This document shows positions 32,990-36,959 of a DNA stretch of 36,959 bases, piece by piece (positions within the stretch are counted from its first letter, which is position 1; the number at the start of each line of letters is the position of its first letter). This DNA is from Gemmatimonadaceae bacterium (GTDB taxonomy: Bacteria; Latescibacterota; UBA2968; UBA8231). The notes below the pieces were generated by a model. That model had not been told where the DNA came from. It saw only the letters and a list, made by a program, of their open reading frames with translations, and made no database searches. The translations under genes and the position numbers were made by a program. The stretch covers positions 1 to 36,959 of the forward strand of contig PBSR01000187.1 in the NCBI GenBank assembly GCA_002726335.1, written 5' to 3'.

Positions 32990-33400
32990 ATGGCATACAT
33001 CCTGATGATCGACGACAATCCGGTGAATCGTCGATACATCGAAAAGATGATCCACTATCGCAGCAATCACGAGATTGCCTTTGCTATCGACGCCAACGAG
33101 GCCATCGAGAGCATGGTGGAACGCCGGCCGGATGTGATCCTGCTGGATCTCTTCATTCCCGGTATGGATGGCTTTGAGTTATTCGAGAATCTGCGCAAGC
33201 ACCCGGCGACGGAGAGTATCCCCGTCATCGTCCATTCAGCGGTACCGCTGGACGCGGTGACCAAACTGCGAATGAAACGAATGCGAACAGAGGGTTATTT
33301 CCAGTTCCCCATCGACGCTTCGGCGCTGAAGGAAAAACTGCAGAGGGCCCTGAGGCGGAATGATGTGCTGACGAAGAAGTGGATCCCCCCCAGCGTCTGA
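32990..33400 (+). CDS. Receiver-only (CheY-like) response regulator lacking the conserved Lys
   Basis: A 136-residue stand-alone receiver domain with the acidic pair D8-D9 (MIDDN), the phosphoacceptor Asp53 (ILLDLFIPGMDG) and Ser83 at the Thr/Ser switch position (VIVHSA). The conserved Lys that should precede the cis-Pro is replaced: YFQFPID with F106 where K109 of CheY stands. The phosphorylation response may therefore be altered. There is no output domain. Start at ATG 32990 (MAYILMIDDN); the frame is open further upstream. It converges on the FliN-like gene with one base between stops. Confidence 0.85.
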   Translation: MAYILMIDDNPVNRRYIEKMIHYRSNHEIAFAIDANEAIESMVERRPDVILLDLFIPGMDGFELFENLRKHPATESIPVIVHSAVPLDAVTKLRMKRMRTEGYFQFPIDASALKEKLQRALRRNDVLTKKWIPPSV

Positions 33401-33401
33401 C

Positions 33402-33917
33402 CTACTCCTCGTCTTCCTCCGGGGCGGAACGGTCGATGAGCCGCGTGATGCGCACGGCCATCAGGTCGGTGACGACGACAATTTCGCCCTCGGCAAAGGG
33501 GCGTTTGTTGATCAGGATATCGAAGGCTTCTCCGGCGAGCTTGTCGAGGTCGATGACGTCCTGAACCTTCATATTGTCCAGTTCGCGCACCGACATATCA
33601 CGCCGACCGAGCTCCACCGTGATATCGACGAAGACGTTGTTGATGCGGCTGAAGCGCGGCTTCACCTTCTGCGGTGCCGGCGGCTCCAGCTGGGCAAACT
33701 GAACCGGCAGGATCTCGTCGCCGGCCCCCTCGGTCTCGACGGAGTGTCCCCCGGCTGCCCAGGCGCGCAGGGCTTCGGCTACACCGGAATCGTCCCCGGC
33801 TGTGTCCGGCTCGTCGCCAAACTGCTCCAGCGGGGCCGCCACCGGGCCCGGCGCCGCGTCCGCCTCGGCGTCGTCGAGTTCGTTTTCCTCGATGTCCACA
33901 GTCTCTTGCTCTGTCAT
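33402..33917 (-). CDS. FliN-like SpoA (surface presentation of antigens) domain protein
   Basis: The 171-residue product has an acidic, Ala/Pro-rich N-terminal region (1-85) and a SpoA domain (about 91-162): NNVFVDITVELGRRDMSVREL, VIDLDKLAGEAFDILINKRPFAEGEIVVV and MAVRITRLI. That matches FliN, the flagellar C-ring switch protein, and the related FliN-like proteins of type III export and other switch complexes. No other flagellar gene is visible. The acidic N-terminus ends well before the domain, unlike short FliN proteins. ATG 33917 is the first start after the upstream promoter. Confidence 0.85.
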   Translation of the reverse strand: MTEQETVDIEENELDDAEADAAPGPVAAPLEQFGDEPDTAGDDSGVAEALRAWAAGGHSVETEGAGDEILPVQFAQLEPPAPQKVKPRFSRINNVFVDITVELGRRDMSVRELDNMKVQDVIDLDKLAGEAFDILINKRPFAEGEIVVVTDLMAVRITRLIDRSAPEEDEE

Positions 33918-34001
33918 TCCGTCATCCGGAAGATGTCGCGGCCAAGCGGAAAACCTGTCCGGGCCGGAGGCCGCGTTGACGGTGCCGCTGCCACGTCTGT
34001 G

Positions 34002-34030
34002 AAACTAGCACGAAACTCCTGTAAAATCAA
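34002..34030 (-). promoter_or_regulatory. Weak sigma70-like promoter of the FliN-like gene
   Basis: On the minus strand, TTGATT (34030-34025), a 17-base spacer and TAGTTT (34007-34002), about 85 bases before ATG 33917. The -10 match is poor, so this is a candidate only. Confidence 0.35.
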
Positions 34031-34129
34031 CCTCTTGGGTCCCTTGATCAGAGCGTTTCGGGACGGCAGTTGCCGGTCAGACTCCTGCCCGCAGACTGGG
34101 AACGCAAAGGCCGTGCCTGAAGCCGATCC

Positions 34130-35101
34130 TCAGGTCATGGACTCAATGCTGAGCAGTTCGAGGCGCTCGAGCAGGAAGAGGACGCAACGGCGGCGGCGAA
34201 CGTAGTACGGAATGGTCGCCATCACCTCCAGAGGAAGCTCGAGTTCGTGCAGAAGGCCGGCCAGTTGCTCGCTGCGCCGGACAAGCAGACCGAGAATGCC
34301 GCCCGGCGCCACGGCACGAACAGCCTCCCGCAGCTGGTCCACGGCAGAATGGGTGTCGAGATCGTACACCAGCAGCAGCACGGGTAGTCGGCCCGTCCTC
34401 AGCGGCAGGTGCTCGGCACTGGCAACGATGTCCGAGGCGGCGATGGAGAGCCCGCTGCCACCGGGCGCCGGCAGCCCCCCCACTACCAGTTCATCATCGA
34501 GATCGAGAACCCGGGAGACACAGTTGCGGGCGGGTCCCGGCCAGCCCTCCCGTTGGGGGTCGCCGACGGGGCGGCGTGGTCCCAGAAGTACGGTGACGAA
34601 AGCTCGGCGCTTGCGGACGCGGATCGTCAGCGGCATCGCCCGGAAACCCGGCGGCGGTGGATTTTCCTGGAAGCCGAGTTCGTGAAGTGCCGGCAGTGCC
34701 AGCCTCTCCACATCGGCAGCGACGAAGCGGTGCGCTCCGCGCAGCGTGACACGAAGCTCGACGTGATCCACATCGACGCCTTCATCGCAGGCCTTCGCCA
34801 GTCGCCGGACAGCTGCCACGGGCAGACTGCGCAGACAACGCAGGACACGCTCTAGCCCGGGCTGACCGACAGTGACGTCGTGGGCCTGAGCGGCCACCGC
34901 CTCGATGGCGGTGGGACAACCCAGTTGCAGCAGGCGCCGGGGACTGGCTTCGGTACGGAAGTAGACTCCGCCTACCTCGCCGTGCTCGACGCGCAGGCCC
35001 TGGATTCTGCCGCCGACGACGGCTCCTAGTTCATCGACGACGATCTCTTCGAACCCGCCGATGCTGGATAGCTGATAGTCGAGGATCCGGGCCGTGTTCA
35101 T
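34130..35101 (-). CDS. THUMP/Rossmann methyltransferase-like protein, degenerate
   Basis: The 323-residue product begins LDYQLSSIGGFEEIVVDELGAVVGG and continues with VYFRTEASPRRLLQLG, like the N-terminal ferredoxin/THUMP region of RNA guanine N2-methyltransferases (TrmN/RlmL type). The rest has a Rossmann-like run (SIAASDIVASAEHLPLRTGRLPVLLLVYDLDTH) but lacks a clear DPxxGSG SAM loop (PAPGGSGLS instead) and any NPPY/DLPY catalytic motif. Possibly an inactive binding protein. Identity is tentative. The ATG abuts the stop of the M16 peptidase gene (TGAATG). Confidence 0.5.
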   Translation of the reverse strand: MNTARILDYQLSSIGGFEEIVVDELGAVVGGRIQGLRVEHGEVGGVYFRTEASPRRLLQLGCPTAIEAVAAQAHDVTVGQPGLERVLRCLRSLPVAAVRRLAKACDEGVDVDHVELRVTLRGAHRFVAADVERLALPALHELGFQENPPPPGFRAMPLTIRVRKRRAFVTVLLGPRRPVGDPQREGWPGPARNCVSRVLDLDDELVVGGLPAPGGSGLSIAASDIVASAEHLPLRTGRLPVLLLVYDLDTHSAVDQLREAVRAVAPGGILGLLVRRSEQLAGLLHELELPLEVMATIPYYVRRRRCVLFLLERLELLSIESMT

Positions 35102-36358
35102 TCATCCAGCCAGGGTAGCGGCGGCGACGCGGTCGGGGCGCAGGCACTGCTCCAGACAGCGGCGGATATCTTCCGAGTTCACCGCCTGCTCGCCGCTGTA
35201 GAGTCCGGTCGCGTCGAAGGGGTGACAACCGCGCAGGCTGGCGCTCTCCAGGAATCCCACCGTGCTCTCCACGTCTTCCCATCGACAGATCATGTCGCCG
35301 AAGACGCGACGCCGGGCCCGTTCGAAGTCGGTCTCGAGCCAGTCCGAACCGGGTGCCTCTGTCAGCTCATCGAGGACGGCGGACTGCAAGCCTTCTGGAT
35401 CATCGGTGTCCCCACCGAGGAGACAGAAGCCGTAGCTCTCGTCCAGGTGGACCTCGCCGCCGAAGGTCTCGCCATCGAGCAGGCCGGATTCGTAGTGACG
35501 GCTGAAGAACTCGCTTCTCGGCCCAAAGAGGATGTCCAGTGTCATCTCCAGAGCCAGTTCCTGTCGCATCAGGTCCAGCCCGTGACGCGGTTGCTCATCG
35601 GGAAACGCCAGGGTATGTCGCGGCCTCGACAGCGGCATCGGTGCCTGCAGACTTGCGGGTTGCGCCCGGGATCGGCCCGGTTCCTTCCGGCGTAGCTGAT
35701 CCTCTGGCCAGTCCCCGAGCGCTCGATCACAGATCCCGACCAGATCGCCGGCGTCAATGGGACCACAGGCAGACAGGTGCATGGCGTCGGCGCGGTAGCG
35801 GCGACGGTGGCAGAGCTCGAGCATCGGGGCGTCGATGGCCAGCAGGCTCTCCGGCGTGCCGGCGATGTCGATGGCGATTCGCTGATCGGGGTACAGAGCC
35901 GCGAGCAGTGTCTGGAAGGAGACCCACTCGACACTGTCCTCGTACAGCTGAATCTCATGGCCGACGATGGTTCGCTCCCTGGTCACCGAGTCCTGGGGAA
36001 AGTGCGACGTACCCACGAGTTCGAGCAGCAGTTCCATCGCTTGCGGGAAGACCTCAACCCCGGCCGTGACGGAGAACGAGGTCGTGGTGAATCCCGTCTG
36101 GGCGTCGACATCGGCGCCGATGTCAGTGAAACGTTCACTGATGTCGCCGTGATCCTTTTCAAAGAGGCGATGTTCGAGGAAGTGGGCGATCCCCGGGGGT
36201 TCGCCGCCCCCGACGCCGGCCTCGTGCAGGGCGCCAAAGCCTATGTTCAGCACGGCATGGCAGCGCCTGGAAGGCCGTGGCACGACACAGAGGCGGCCAC
36301 CGCCGACCAACTGCTCGGTGACGACGGATTCCCGCAGGGGTTCATTCCGGCGCTGCAT
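35102..36358 (-). CDS. M16 peptidase, YmfH/AlbF-like, with zinc motif
   Basis: The 418-residue M16 metallopeptidase has the inverted zinc motif HFLEH (59-63), followed by LFEKDHGDISERF, typical of YmfH (AlbF) relatives, and a downstream Glu in ERTIVGHEIQLYED. The C-terminal half lacks a second motif, as expected for an active/inactive domain protein. Partner of the gene 3 bases upstream: such pairs (YmfF/YmfH) process peptides as heterodimers. Confidence 0.9.
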   Translation of the reverse strand: MQRRNEPLRESVVTEQLVGGGRLCVVPRPSRRCHAVLNIGFGALHEAGVGGGEPPGIAHFLEHRLFEKDHGDISERFTDIGADVDAQTGFTTTSFSVTAGVEVFPQAMELLLELVGTSHFPQDSVTRERTIVGHEIQLYEDSVEWVSFQTLLAALYPDQRIAIDIAGTPESLLAIDAPMLELCHRRRYRADAMHLSACGPIDAGDLVGICDRALGDWPEDQLRRKEPGRSRAQPASLQAPMPLSRPRHTLAFPDEQPRHGLDLMRQELALEMTLDILFGPRSEFFSRHYESGLLDGETFGGEVHLDESYGFCLLGGDTDDPEGLQSAVLDELTEAPGSDWLETDFERARRRVFGDMICRWEDVESTVGFLESASLRGCHPFDATGLYSGEQAVNSEDIRRCLEQCLRPDRVAAATLAG

Positions 36359-36361
36359 CGA

Positions 36362-36959
36362 TCAATCTCGCCGCAAAGCGTCGGCTGGTGCCAGGAAAAA
36401 AACTGTATCAAGCCTGATGTCGGTGGCAACGCAGCGTACCGCCTCCGGTGTTACAGAGCCCAGGGCCCTGAGCAGACAGTCACGCCCCGTGTTCGAGCCG
36501 GCGAGTCGGCGGGTGTAGTGGAAGCGTACAAGGCTGTCACGACCATCTATGGCACTATCGAACCGCTGCCGTGCCAACGCCTGAGAGCGCTCGAATTCTG
36601 CCATGGAAGGGCCTTTCTGGGCGAGATCGGCCAGCTCGCCGAGGACCTGCTCGACCACGGCCTGCCGGTCCGTCGGCTCGACGCCTGCCTCCACCAGAAC
36701 CAGCCCCGCCATCGGCTCCAGGTAGGAGGCGATGTGATAGCACAACCCCAATTCCTCGCGGACCCGGTTGTAGAGTCGCGAATGGGCGTCACCCCCGAAC
36801 AGCAGATTCAACAGGAGCAAGGCTGCGTAGTCGGCTGCAGATGCACTCAGTAGAACGGGTGTCCGGAAGCCGAGAACGAGTCTTCCCTGAGCCACGTCTC
36901 CGGGCTCGGAAATGTGGCGTGAGATTCCTGGCGGCGGCAGACCGGGAACGGCGGGCGGC
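36362..36959 (-). CDS. M16 peptidase, YmfF/AlbE-like, partial at window edge
   Basis: Only the C-terminal half (about 198 residues) is inside the window; the frame is open to the edge at 36959 with no stop. The residues before the GTG at 36895 (HISEPGDVAQGRLVLGF) continue the family pattern (xxxxVxQGKLxxGY), so that GTG is internal and not the start. The visible part has LLLLNLLFGGDAHSRLYNRVREELGLCYHI, a hallmark of the M16 C-terminal domain. The first half with any zinc motif is outside the window. Confidence 0.85.
   Translation of the reverse strand, partial: PPAVPGLPPPGISRHISEPGDVAQGRLVLGFRTPVLLSASAADYAALLLLNLLFGGDAHSRLYNRVREELGLCYHIASYLEPMAGLVLVEAGVEPTDRQAVVEQVLGELADLAQKGPSMAEFERSQALARQRFDSAIDGRDSLVRFHYTRRLAGSNTGRDCLLRALGSVTPEAVRCVATDIRLDTVFFLAPADALRRD

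Overview
The window is a dense, GC-rich bacterial chromosome segment with about 39 protein genes, no RNA gene and no mobile element that I can see. The cell is Gram-negative: there is an OmpA-family protein, an outer-membrane barrel, a SPOR lipoprotein and a periplasmic PpiC-type chaperone. HPr kinase, RqcH, a plant-type cystathionine gamma-synthase next to threonine synthase, a FliN-like protein and a bacterial microcompartment (BMC) shell protein beside a class II aldolase argue against an ordinary proteobacterium. BMC plus fuculose-phosphate-type aldolase is known from Planctomycetes, Verrucomicrobia and candidate phyla such as Latescibacteria. I treat that affiliation as a weak inference.

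Layout. Positions 12204 down to 44 (minus strand) read as one long gene train: thrC, plant-type CGS, hemB, prs paralogue B, a DUF5989 small membrane protein, acylphosphatase, apt, a YfgM-like TPR protein, prs paralogue A, a PilZ protein, a metallophosphatase, rsgA, hprK and a secreted LRV-repeat protein. Several junctions are 4-bp overlaps. Positions 13684-12444 hold a very acidic protein gene, broken by an apparent 1-base deletion and followed by a hairpin. Positions 15708-14018 hold a ThiT-like thiamine transporter and a class V aminotransferase. Positions 19052-15928 hold a coupled set: BMC-H shell protein, flippase-like membrane protein, class II aldolase and a TPR-PpiC fusion. A lone plus-strand gene (19169-20263) encodes an outer-membrane barrel with one heme motif. 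Positions 26623-20283 hold valS, an OmpA-like gene, rqcH and ychF behind a good promoter.

From 26787 to 31427 the plus strand carries murQ, an aldo/keto reductase, an unknown protein, a type III-fold PLP enzyme and an alkaline-phosphatase-superfamily enzyme. Positions 32887-31430 (minus) hold a SPOR lipoprotein, a nucleotidyltransferase and a second phosphoesterase. A receiver-only response regulator (plus) faces a stand-alone FliN-like protein (minus) with a 1-bp gap. The end of the window has a degenerate THUMP methyltransferase-like gene after a YmfF/YmfH-type pair of M16 peptidases; the first of these runs off the edge.

The most unusual points are: (1) two PRPP-synthetase paralogues in one operon, one of which has lost the catalytic-loop and ATP-binding residues; (2) an acidic protein carrying repeated FliM-like EIDALF motifs in the same neighbourhood as a FliN-like protein and a CheY-like receiver; (3) two genes with apparent single-G frameshifts, one at a G8 tract that switches between two different basic repeat tails; (4) a BMC-H gene with an N-terminal extension, coupled to an aldolase; (5) an outer-membrane barrel with a single CxxCH motif.
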